The notes under the pieces are model-generated. The model did not search any database, had not been told where the DNA came from, and saw only the letters and a list, made by a program, of their open reading frames with translations. The position numbers were made by a program, and so were the translations under genes. Below are positions 29,226 to 37,255 of a stretch of 64,000 bases of DNA, one piece after another. Positions within the stretch are counted from its first letter, which is position 1, and every line of letters starts with the position of its first letter. The stretch lies in NCBI GenBank assembly GCA_029222685.1, contig JARHVB010000010.1, forward strand, positions 496,001 through 560,000, written 5' to 3'. The stretch comes from Terripilifer ovatus. Its GTDB lineage: Bacteria; Pseudomonadota; Alphaproteobacteria; Rhizobiales; Beijerinckiaceae.

Positions 29226-29747
29226 ATGGTCCGCGATCTCGCCGCAGACGTTCTTCATGGCACTTCCATCATCGACGCGATGAAAGCGGCAGATGTCAGC
29301 CATATTCTGGCGGTTCCTGACCTTCATACCAGTTCGGGGTTGCTTGCCCGTATCGCTGACGATCGAACATTGCAGCTGATACGTGTCTGCAAGGAGGACG
29401 AGACGATCGGCATAAGCGCCGGTCTATCTTATGGATCGATCCGATCGATCTGCTTGTTTCAGTATACCGGGTTTCTGTTCGCCATGAACGCAATTCGAGC
29501 AGTCGCTGTCGAGCAAAGTATGCCCATATGCATGATGATTGGCTTGCTGGGGAAGGAGCCCGGCGTGGCACCGACCGAGTCGGCACGTTTTGGGGTGCGA
29601 ATAGTGGAACCCATTCTCGATCAGCTCGGTATCGAACATCATTTGATCGAGAATGAAACAGACGTGGGAGCAATCCCGCCAGCCATCGAGACCGCATATG
29701 GCAAGCATCGACCGATGGCCTTACTGATCGGACGGAGGCCCGTATAA
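29226..29747 (+). CDS. Thiamine-diphosphate decarboxylase, alpha subunit (PYR domain)
   Basis: A 173-residue protein equal to the N-terminal pyrimidine-binding domain of 2-oxoacid decarboxylases. The catalytic Glu is in CKEDETIGISAGL near residue 60, which activates the ThDP aminopyrimidine. Size and motif match the alpha subunit of sulfopyruvate or phosphonopyruvate decarboxylase-like split enzymes. Its stop codon overlaps the ATG of the beta-subunit gene by one base, so the two are translationally coupled. The actual 2-oxoacid is unknown. Confidence 0.8.
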   Translation: MVRDLAADVLHGTSIIDAMKAADVSHILAVPDLHTSSGLLARIADDRTLQLIRVCKEDETIGISAGLSYGSIRSICLFQYTGFLFAMNAIRAVAVEQSMPICMMIGLLGKEPGVAPTESARFGVRIVEPILDQLGIEHHLIENETDVGAIPPAIETAYGKHRPMALLIGRRPV

Positions 29748-30343
29748 TGCTCGATCGCATGAAATGCCTAGGTCTGTTTCGTGAGCGGATTACCGAGGAA
29801 ATTGTTGTCGCCACCTATTCAACGGCAACAGACTGGCTCGCGATTTCTGATCGGCCGTTGAATTATTTTTCATTCGGCGCAATGGGCCTGGCATCGTCCC
29901 ACGGTCTCGGGCTGGCGATAGCTCATCCTGGCCGGAGGGTTCTGGTGTTCGACGGGGACGGAAGCCTTTTGATGAACCTTGGCGCCCTGGTGACGACGAC
30001 GGCCGTTGCGCCGCACAATTTCGTGCACATCGTGTGGCACAACGGTACTTATGAAGCAAACGGCGGACACCCTCTTCCAAGCACATCCGTGCGCTTTGCT
30101 GACCTCGCTTTAGCCGCAGGCTATCGCAAGACAATGCATATTTCGGATATGCCGACGTTCGAATCTTCATTGGATGCGATACTATCCGAAAGCGGACCGC
30201 TTTTCGTTGAACTCATCGTGGAGCAGGGGCAGTTAGGCCCCCGGTCATATGCAGACATGTATAGCGCCAAGCGTCGCGAAGCCTTCCGCCAGGCCTTGAA
30301 TCCCCCGAGTGACGGCTCGCGATTTGCCGGCCCGCTCCAATGA
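29747..30343 (+). CDS. Thiamine-diphosphate decarboxylase, beta subunit (PP domain)
   Basis: A 198-residue C-terminal ThDP-binding domain. The Mg-diphosphate motif begins F-D-G-D-G-S-L-L-M-N-L-G and continues to N-G-T-Y-E-A-N-G-G, spanning the usual GDG...N interval. Length and partner gene match sulfopyruvate decarboxylase subunit beta. With the alpha subunit it should decarboxylate a 2-oxoacid to an aldehyde. The last bases overlap the start of a broken epimerase-like reading frame. Confidence 0.82.
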   Translation: MLDRMKCLGLFRERITEEIVVATYSTATDWLAISDRPLNYFSFGAMGLASSHGLGLAIAHPGRRVLVFDGDGSLLMNLGALVTTTAVAPHNFVHIVWHNGTYEANGGHPLPSTSVRFADLALAAGYRKTMHISDMPTFESSLDAILSESGPLFVELIVEQGQLGPRSYADMYSAKRREAFRQALNPPSDGSRFAGPLQ

Positions 30344-30640
30344 CTGCGTTCACAGTTGGTGCTGGTCTGCTCGGAACTGCGTTCGCGAGACATGCATTGG
30401 GACGTGGAGAGCGGGTCGTCTTCTACGATCTAGCGCCAAAGCCAGGCAAGGCGAGGACCTGACGGGCGATACTGCAGATGGCAGGTCGCTCCCGCAATTG
30501 CAGACGCGGTCCCACTGGATATCAGTAACGCTCGGATGAACCTGGACCGGCTTCCAACGAATTCCCTGCGCGACGGGCAAACGGCGTGCAAACATCAGGC
30601 CGAGCGATATCTACTATCGTTTGGAAGGGCGTCATAAGGC
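30340..30640 (+). pseudogene. Remnant of an NAD(P)-binding epimerase/dehydrogenase
   Basis: The frame at 30340 begins MTAFTVGAGLLGTAFARHAL and continues GRGERVVFYDLAP, a Rossmann GxxGxxF nucleotide-binding start as in extended short-chain (epimerase) proteins. It hits TGA after 40 residues. Further fragments in other frames follow, but no conserved catalytic YxxxK is present before the next gene. It was probably an intact operon member that has been lost by frameshift and deletion. Confidence 0.55.
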
Positions 30641-30694
30641 ATCGAAGGGTCAATCATCGTATTGGCCGGGATCAACTCAAGAGAGGGACGTTAC

Positions 30695-31693
30695 ATGGCA
30701 GGTCAGGACAAGCGCATCGATACGCACGTTCATGCGGTTCCGCCGTCTTACCGGCATGCATTGACAGAAGCCGCTTTGGGGCCGCGCATTCGTATTCCTG
30801 ATTGGTCACCCGAGCTGGCGATCGCCATGATGGATCGACACCGGATTTCTGCTTCCGTGCTCTCTCTGTCAGTACCTGGCGCGCACCTCGGCGACGACAA
30901 CAAGGCGCGCGTCCTGGCACGCCGGTGCAACGAAGAATTTGCTGAAATTGCCGAAAAAAACCCGGGGCGCCTGGGTGCGTTCGGTACTGTTACGCTGCCT
31001 GATGTTGAAGGAGCATGCCGCGAAGCCGAATATGCGCTGGACGTTTTGCGCCTTGATGGCATCGGGCTTCTTGCAAGCTACGGAGAAATGTACCTTGGGG
31101 ATCCGCGTTTCGACCCACTGCTTGAGACACTCAATGAGCGCTCTGCAGTGGTTCATATTCACCCCAACAATCATCCGTCTACGCAGTCGGTAAAGCTAAA
31201 TGTGCCGAACTTTCTTGTGGAGTACCTGTTCGACACGACCCGGGCCGCAGTGAACCTGGTCTTCTCCTCTGCTCTTGACCGGTTTCCGAATATCAAGTTT
31301 ATCCTCTCGCACGCGGGAGGAACGCTGCCCTTCATTGCTTGGCGTTTATCCGAGATCGCAACCCGCCAGCTGCAACTTGCTCCATTTAACGAGCACTACT
31401 CCGTGCCGCTGGTGAAGGCCAAAGAAGGCCATCTCTCATTCGAAGATGTAACGTCGCGTCTGAGACGCTTTTACTATGATACGGCCCTGGCCGCTGGTCC
31501 GCAGACCTTTGGAGCACTCCGCGAGGTTGCGGATCCCGATCGCATCCTTTTCGGCAGCGACTGGCCCTACTGCTCCGAGCCAATGGTGGATGACATGAAG
31601 CGTGCTCTCGATGAAACCGCAGGATGCTCTGCGGCCGACATGACGGCAATCGAGCACGGGAATGCCGCCCGCCTATTTCCGCGTCTGAGTTGA
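30695..31693 (+). CDS. Amidohydrolase-2 family protein (ACMSD-like decarboxylase/hydrolase)
   Basis: A 332-residue TIM-barrel protein. The metal-binding pattern of the ACMSD/gamma-resorcylate decarboxylase group is visible: RIDTHVHAVP at the N-terminus, HIHPNNHP near residue 150, SHAGG (metal His) near 205 and FGSDWPY (Asp) near 290. Such enzymes decarboxylate aromatic or muconate-type acids without an organic cofactor. The ATG at 30695 has GAGAGGGA before it. It closes the catabolic operon; no terminator was identified. Confidence 0.8.
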   Translation: MAGQDKRIDTHVHAVPPSYRHALTEAALGPRIRIPDWSPELAIAMMDRHRISASVLSLSVPGAHLGDDNKARVLARRCNEEFAEIAEKNPGRLGAFGTVTLPDVEGACREAEYALDVLRLDGIGLLASYGEMYLGDPRFDPLLETLNERSAVVHIHPNNHPSTQSVKLNVPNFLVEYLFDTTRAAVNLVFSSALDRFPNIKFILSHAGGTLPFIAWRLSEIATRQLQLAPFNEHYSVPLVKAKEGHLSFEDVTSRLRRFYYDTALAAGPQTFGALREVADPDRILFGSDWPYCSEPMVDDMKRALDETAGCSAADMTAIEHGNAARLFPRLS

Positions 31694-31884
31694 CCACGGC
31701 GCGATCGGGCGACGGCGCGGCAGGGAGGCGAGCCGCGCGCGGCCTGGAAAGTTGAAAGCCGCTTTCCGAAAAGATCATGATCGGGAACGGTTTCAGCTCG
31801 TGACGGTCTGCGGAAAGTCAGAAGTTGCAAGGCGTTGGTGTGAATTAGCTCTCAATAACAACCATATCTATTTGATTTAAAACA

Positions 31885-32769
31885 TCAAACCGTCCGCTTG
31901 CCCAGTCGGCCGGCCAGATCCTGGATATATTGCCAGGCGGTGCGGCCGGAGCGGGCGCCGCGCGTCGTCGACCATTCGAGCGCTTCCGCGCGCATGGCGT
32001 CGGCCGGATAGTCGAGGCCGAAATGGTCGGCATAGCCCGACACCATGGCGAGATATTCGTCCTGGCTGCACTTGTGGAAGCCGAGCCAGAGGCCGAAACG
32101 ATCCGACAGCGACACTTTCTCTTCCACCGCTTCATGCGGGTTGATCGCTGTCGAGCGTTCGTTCTCCATCATGTCGCGCGGCAGCAGGTGGCGCCTGTTC
32201 GAGGTGGCGTAGAACACCACATTGTCCGGACGCCCCTCGATGCCGCCCTCAAGCACGGCTTTCAATGACTTGTAGGACGTATCGTCGGAATCGAAGGAAA
32301 GATCGTCGCAGAAGACGATGAATTGCTGGGGCGAATTGCGTACGATGGTCATCAGGGCCGGCAGGCTCTCGATGTCCTCGCGGTGGATTTCGACAAGCTT
32401 GAGCGCATGCGAGCCGGCCGCCCGCTCGCGGTTGATCTGGGCGTGGATCGCCTTGACGAGCGACGATTTGCCCATGCCGCGCGCGCCCCACAGCAGCGCA
32501 TTGTTGGCGGGCAGGCCCTTCGCGAACCGCAGCGTATTGTCATAAAGCTGGTCGCGAACCCGGTCGATGCCCTTCAAAAGCACGAGATCGACCCGGTTGA
32601 CCTTCGGCACCGGCTGCAGAATGTGGCCGGCCGCATGCCAGACGAAGGCATCGGCGGCTTCAAGGTCTGGATTGGCGTTGGCGGACGGGGCCAGCCGCTC
32701 CAAAGCGGTGGCGATGCGCTCAAGCACAGGCATAAGTTCGGGATTTGCACGCAAGGGGTCTGAATCCAT
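31885..32769 (-). CDS. DUF815-type AAA ATPase
   Basis: A 294-residue ATPase. The P-loop G-A-R-G-M-G-K-S-S-L is near residue 95, Walker B reads FIVFCDDLSFD, and the family's VLLKGIDRVRDQL precedes the P-loop. The function of DUF815 proteins is not known. The gene lies next to yajC-secDF in many alphaproteobacteria, divergently. The start at 32769 has AAGGAC five bases before; the ATG at 32781 has no ribosome site. About 190 gene-free bases separate it from the catabolic operon. Confidence 0.85.
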   Translation of the reverse strand: MDSDPLRANPELMPVLERIATALERLAPSANANPDLEAADAFVWHAAGHILQPVPKVNRVDLVLLKGIDRVRDQLYDNTLRFAKGLPANNALLWGARGMGKSSLVKAIHAQINRERAAGSHALKLVEIHREDIESLPALMTIVRNSPQQFIVFCDDLSFDSDDTSYKSLKAVLEGGIEGRPDNVVFYATSNRRHLLPRDMMENERSTAINPHEAVEEKVSLSDRFGLWLGFHKCSQDEYLAMVSGYADHFGLDYPADAMRAEALEWSTTRGARSGRTAWQYIQDLAGRLGKRTV

Positions 32770-33030
32770 TCGGTCCTTCATGCAGCGCGGTTTAGCGTGA
32801 CTGGGCGTGCAGGTCCATCGTGCACGTCCGTGGGGCGGGGGATTTCTGGCCGACTGCCTAATCCCGACTGTCCGGATATCCCGGAACCGGGGAGAACCCC
32901 TCCGTATCCGTCCCGCCATTGCTTTACGGCCCGCGCTGGTTATATTCCGCGCGAATTCCGGACCGTGGCTCATGCAACGGTTTCCCGCCTTGATTCCGCT
33001 ATATGAAGCCCCAATGGAGCCGTTGCTCAG

Positions 33031-33360
33031 ATGAATTTTATCACCCCGGCCTTCGCGCAGACCGCTGGCGGCAGCCAGATGGACATGATCGCCCAGCTTG
33101 CGCCGTTCGGCATCATCCTGGTCATCATGTATTTCCTGATCCTGCGGCCGCAGCAGAAGCGTCAGAAGGCCCATCAGGAGATGATCAAGAACGTGCGCCG
33201 CGGCGACACGGTGATCACCTCGGCGGGTTTCATCACCAAGGTCACCAAGGTCATCGACGACAATGAAATCGAAGTCGAACTGGCGCCGGACGTGCGCGTG
33301 CGCATGGTTCGCGCCCTGATTTCCGAAGTCCGCGCCAAGGGCGAGCCCGTCAAGGACTGA
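33031..33360 (+). CDS. yajC: Preprotein translocase subunit YajC
   Basis: A 109-residue protein with one membrane helix (FGIILVIMYFLILRPQQKRQK) and the characteristic RPQQKRQK-H motif directly after it. A small beta-rich cytoplasmic domain follows (NVRRGDTVITSAGFITKV). YajC associates with SecDF at the SecYEG translocon. secD begins 36 bases downstream and secF follows, the standard order. Confidence 0.95.
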   Translation: MNFITPAFAQTAGGSQMDMIAQLAPFGIILVIMYFLILRPQQKRQKAHQEMIKNVRRGDTVITSAGFITKVTKVIDDNEIEVELAPDVRVRMVRALISEVRAKGEPVKD

Positions 33361-33396
33361 TCCGGGCAGATCGCCCCTCTTAACCGGAAACAGAGC

Positions 33397-35019
33397 ATGC
33401 TGCGCTTCGCCCGCTGGAAGGTCGCCTCGGTCCTCCTGCTGACACTGCTGACGTTCCTCATCATCGCGCCGAGTTTCCTGACCAAGGAAACGCGCGATTC
33501 GGTTGCGGCGTCGCTGCCGAAATGGGTGCCGTTCCAGGGTATCGTTCTCGGCCTCGATCTGCAGGGCGGGGCGCATATCCTGCTTGAGGTCGATTCATCC
33601 GACGTCACGCGCACGCAGCTGGAAAATCTGCGCGACGACGTGCGGCGTATTCTCCGCGAAGCCCGCGCCCGCAGCCTCGTCGGCGGCATCGGCGCTTCCG
33701 GGCGTTCCATCCAGTTCCGTCTCAGCGACGCGACCGAGCGCGCCACGGTCCTTGCCAAGGTGCGCCAGCAGGCGCAGCCGTCGGGCGTCTCGGCGCTCGG
33801 CATCGCCAGCCCGGCGACCTTCGACGTCCGCGAGAACAGCGACGGCCAGGTCGTGCTGACCCTGAGCGATGCGGGCATTCTCGAGCGGGTGCGCCGCGCC
33901 GTCGACCAGACGATCGAAGTGCTGCGCCGGCGTATCGACGCGCTCGGCACGACGGAGCCCAACATCCAGCGCCAGGGCGCCGATCGCGTGCTGGTGCAGG
34001 TGCCCGGCCTGCAGGATACGCAGCGCCTGAAGGACCTTCTGGGCACGACCGCGAAGCTGGAATTCCGTCTCGTCGCCGATCCCGGCTACAACCCGGCCGA
34101 CGTCGACATGCTTAACGAATACGAGAAGGATTCGAAGAACAGCGAGCGGGTGATCGCGACCTATCCGGTCGAGAAGAGGGTCATGGTCCAGGGCGAAGAC
34201 CTGACCGACGCACAGACCGGCTTCGACAGCCGCAACGGCGAACCGGTGGTGAACTTCCGCTTCAACATTCGCGGCGGCCAGCGCTTCGGCGAAGTCACCA
34301 GCCAGAACGTCGGCAAGCCCTTCGCCATCGTGCTCGACGGCAAGGTCATTTCGGCGCCGCGCATCCTCGGCCCGATCACCGGCGGCTCGGGGCAGATATC
34401 CGGCCGCTTCACCGTACAGCAGGCCAACGACCTTGCGATTCTGCTGCGCGCCGGCGCGCTGCCGGCGAAGCTGACGGTCGTCGAGGAGCGCACCGTCGGT
34501 CCCGGTCTCGGGCAGGATTCGATCGACGCCGGCAAACGCGCCGCCTATGTCGCCGCCGGCCTCGTCATCTTCTACATGCTGATGACCTACGGCACCTTCG
34601 GCGTCTTCGCCGATATCGCGCTCACCGTCCACATCGCCATGATCTTCGCCGGCATCGTCCTGCTGCAGGCGACGCTGACACTGCCCGGCATCGCCGGCAT
34701 CGTTCTGACCATCGGCATGGCGGTCGATGCGAACGTGCTGATCTATGAGCGCATCCGTGAAGAGGCGCGTTCGGGACGATCGGTCGTTTCGGCGCTCGAA
34801 GCCGGCTTCAATCGCGCCTTTGCCACCATCATCGATTCAAACTCGACCATGATGGTGGCGGCGGTCATTCTTTATTTCCTGGGGTCTGGTCCGGTGCGCG
34901 GCTTTGCCGTGTCGCTCGGGCTCGGCATCATCACCTCCGTCATCACTGCCGTGACGATGACGCGGATGATGATCGCCCTGTGGTATCGCTGGAAGCGACC
35001 CACCAGCATTCCCATCTGA
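33397..35019 (+). CDS. secD: Protein translocase subunit SecD
   Basis: A 540-residue RND-fold protein with one N-terminal and five C-terminal membrane helices around a large periplasmic domain. Signatures are LGLDLQGGAHILLEVD, LRRRIDALGTTEPNIQRQGADR (SecD-type) and GMAVDANVLIYERIREE in the fourth helix region. SecD and SecF use the proton gradient to pull exported proteins across the membrane. It probably shares a transcript with yajC and secF. Confidence 0.96.
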   Translation: MLRFARWKVASVLLLTLLTFLIIAPSFLTKETRDSVAASLPKWVPFQGIVLGLDLQGGAHILLEVDSSDVTRTQLENLRDDVRRILREARARSLVGGIGASGRSIQFRLSDATERATVLAKVRQQAQPSGVSALGIASPATFDVRENSDGQVVLTLSDAGILERVRRAVDQTIEVLRRRIDALGTTEPNIQRQGADRVLVQVPGLQDTQRLKDLLGTTAKLEFRLVADPGYNPADVDMLNEYEKDSKNSERVIATYPVEKRVMVQGEDLTDAQTGFDSRNGEPVVNFRFNIRGGQRFGEVTSQNVGKPFAIVLDGKVISAPRILGPITGGSGQISGRFTVQQANDLAILLRAGALPAKLTVVEERTVGPGLGQDSIDAGKRAAYVAAGLVIFYMLMTYGTFGVFADIALTVHIAMIFAGIVLLQATLTLPGIAGIVLTIGMAVDANVLIYERIREEARSGRSVVSALEAGFNRAFATIIDSNSTMMVAAVILYFLGSGPVRGFAVSLGLGIITSVITAVTMTRMMIALWYRWKRPTSIPI

Positions 35020-35034
35020 CGCAGAAAGTTGCCT

Positions 35035-35958
35035 ATGTTCCGGTTTCGCCTGGCTCCCGACGACATGCATTTCGGCTTCATGCGCCTGCGGCGCCTGAGC
35101 TATCCGTTCTCGGCATTCATGTCGATCGCGTCCGTCGTCGCCTTCCTCGTCATCGGCCTCAACTTCGGGATCGACTTTTCCGGCGGCACCTTGCTGGAAA
35201 TGCGCGCCAAAAGCGGCCATGCCGATCTTGCCCAATTGCGCCAGCTTGGCGACAAGCTCGGCCTCGGCGAAGTGGAAGTGCAGGCCTTCGGCGGCGACCA
35301 GGACGTGACCTTGCGCGTGCGCCTGCAGCCGGGCGGCGACAAAGCGCAGCAGGATGCGGTCGAGAAAGTGAAGCAGGCCGTCGGCGACGGCTATGAGTTC
35401 CGCCGTGTCGAAGTGGTCGGTCCGCGCGTCTCCGGCGAGCTGGTGCAGTCGGGAACCCTCGGTGTCGTCGTCTCCGTGCTCGCTGTGCTGATCTATCTCT
35501 GGTTCCGCTATGAATGGCAGCTCGCGGTGGCGGCCGTCATCGCCACCATGCACGATCTTCTGCTGACGGTGGGGTTCTTCGCGATCACGCAACTCGAATT
35601 CAACATCACGTCGATCGCGGCGATTCTGACCGTCGTGGGTCTGTCGCTCAACGAAACCGTCGTCGTGCTCGACCGTATCCGGGAAATCCTGAAGAAGTAC
35701 CGCCGTGCCTCGATGACGGAGATCATCGACATGTCGATCAACGCCGTGCTGTCGCGCACGATCATGACGGCGACGACGACGACCCTGGCGCTTCTCGCGC
35801 TGGTGTTCTTCGGCGGCCATGTCATCCAGTCGTTCTCGCTGGCGATGATGTGGGGCGTCATCGTCGCGACCTATTCGTCGGTCTTCATCTGCTCGCCGAT
35901 CCTGATCTATCTCGGCGCGCCTGGGCATGGTCCCGACAGCAAGCCGCCGGCGCCCTGA
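35035..35958 (+). CDS. secF: Protein translocase subunit SecF
   Basis: A 307-residue partner of SecD with the same fold. Landmarks are NFGIDFSGGTLLEMR near the N-terminus, VGPRVSGEL, then a membrane segment ending VGLSLNETVVVLDRIREI, where the usual N-D pair reads N-E. The ATG at 35035 is 15 bases after secD stops. The Mth938-domain gene follows, as in many alphaproteobacteria. Confidence 0.95.
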   Translation: MFRFRLAPDDMHFGFMRLRRLSYPFSAFMSIASVVAFLVIGLNFGIDFSGGTLLEMRAKSGHADLAQLRQLGDKLGLGEVEVQAFGGDQDVTLRVRLQPGGDKAQQDAVEKVKQAVGDGYEFRRVEVVGPRVSGELVQSGTLGVVVSVLAVLIYLWFRYEWQLAVAAVIATMHDLLLTVGFFAITQLEFNITSIAAILTVVGLSLNETVVVLDRIREILKKYRRASMTEIIDMSINAVLSRTIMTATTTTLALLALVFFGGHVIQSFSLAMMWGVIVATYSSVFICSPILIYLGAPGHGPDSKPPAP

Positions 35959-36017
35959 TCGTTCTCGCCGGCGCATGACGCGTCGGCGCGATAGTGCGCC
36001 GTGCATGGGGAAGTTTC

Positions 36018-36404
36018 ATGGCTGCACCCCGTTACCAGGGCTTCTTTCCCGGTCAGGCTGTGATCGAGGGTTATGGCGCCGGTGGCTTCCGCTTTGCCGG
36101 CATGTCCCATCGCGGCTCGATCCTGGTGCTGCCGTCGGGCATCAGCGCCTGGCGCGTCGATGATATGAAAGCGCTCGATGTCGACAGCCTGCTGCCGCTG
36201 TTCGAGGAGCCCAAAGGCAGCGTTGAATTTCTATTGATCGGCACCGGACGTTCGATCGTGCCGGTTCCCGCTGCCGTGCGCGAACGCTTGAAACGCCACG
36301 GCATCAGATTCGATCCGATGGCGACCGGCCATGCGGTTTCGACCTACAACATCCTGCTGGAAGAACGCCGCAAGGTCGCAGCCGCTTTGATCGCTGCACC
36401 ATGA
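36018..36404 (+). CDS. Mth938-domain protein, NDUFAF3-type complex I assembly factor
   Basis: A 128-residue MTH938/DUF498 protein. Family features are Y-G-x-G-G-F-R-F near the N-terminus, a hydrophobic GSILVLPSGISAW strand and LLIGTGRS-I-V-P-V-P near the middle. This is the family of mitochondrial NDUFAF3, an early assembly factor of respiratory complex I; bacterial members are commonly linked to secDF. GGGGAAG precedes the ATG at 36018. Its stop codon overlaps the next start in ATGA, so it is translationally coupled to the NDUFAF6-like gene. The bacterial role is inferred from homology. Confidence 0.85.
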   Translation: MAAPRYQGFFPGQAVIEGYGAGGFRFAGMSHRGSILVLPSGISAWRVDDMKALDVDSLLPLFEEPKGSVEFLLIGTGRSIVPVPAAVRERLKRHGIRFDPMATGHAVSTYNILLEERRKVAAALIAAP

Positions 36405-37255
36405 GCGATCTCGACTCTGCCTATGCCCATTGCGAGACGCTGGTGCGCGACATGGACCGCGACCGCTGGCTGGCGACCCTGTTCATCAAGCCGCCATGGC
36501 GTCCGCACGTGCTGGCGCTCTACGCCTTCTCCTATGAAGTCGGCCGCCTGCGCGAAATCGTCTCCGAGCCGCGGATCGGCGAAATCCGTCTGCAATGGTG
36601 GCGCGAGGCGATCGAAGGCGAGCGCCAGAGCGAAGCGGAAGCCAATCCCGTCTCGCAGGCCTTGCTGGCGACCATCGCCAGATTCAACCTGCCGCGCCGC
36701 GCGCTTGCCGATCTGGTCGAAGCGCGCCGCTTCGATCTTTACGACGATCCGATGCCGTCGCTGAACGATCTCGAGGGCTATTGCGGCGAGACCTGCTCGT
36801 CGCTGTTCCGTCTCGCCGCGATCATCTGCGCCGACGGCAGGGATCCCGGCGGCGGCGATGTCGCGGGACATGCCGGCTGCGCCTATGCCATGGCCGGCTT
36901 GCTGCGCGCGCTGCCATGGCATGCTTCGCGTGGCCAATGCTATCTTCCCGCGGATGTGCTCTCCCGCAACGGTGCGCTGGTAGAGGCGGCGGCCGCGGGC
37001 GTGTCATCGCCGGCGCTCGCCAACGCTCTTTGGGAGTTGCGGGGCAGGGTGCGCCGGCATCTGCAGGCGGCGCGCGCCACGCTGGCGGCGCTGCCGGCCG
37101 ATGTTCAGCCGGTGTTCGCGCCGCTTGCCCTCGTCGATCTCTGGCTCAACGCCATGGAACGGCGCGATTACGATCCGTTTCGTACGCTTATCGATCCGCC
37201 GCAATGGAGGCGGCAGTGGGCGCTGTGGCGATGGCCTGGCCGCCAGCCGCATTGA
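36401..37255 (+). CDS. Squalene/phytoene synthase-fold protein, NDUFAF6-like
   Basis: A 284-residue all-alpha protein of the trans-isoprenyl diphosphate synthase fold. At the site of the first Asp-rich motif it reads FSYEVGRLREIVSEPRIGEI rather than DDxxD, and the following R-L-Q-W-W-R-E-A matches the NDUFAF6 pattern. That substitution indicates loss of prenyl synthase chemistry and the complex I assembly subfamily. A later segment, GLLRALPWHASRGQCYLP, is also NDUFAF6-like. It overlaps the preceding NDUFAF3-like gene by four bases and the convergent methyltransferase gene by 68 bases. Confidence 0.85.
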   Translation: MSDLDSAYAHCETLVRDMDRDRWLATLFIKPPWRPHVLALYAFSYEVGRLREIVSEPRIGEIRLQWWREAIEGERQSEAEANPVSQALLATIARFNLPRRALADLVEARRFDLYDDPMPSLNDLEGYCGETCSSLFRLAAIICADGRDPGGGDVAGHAGCAYAMAGLLRALPWHASRGQCYLPADVLSRNGALVEAAAAGVSSPALANALWELRGRVRRHLQAARATLAALPADVQPVFAPLALVDLWLNAMERRDYDPFRTLIDPPQWRRQWALWRWPGRQPH

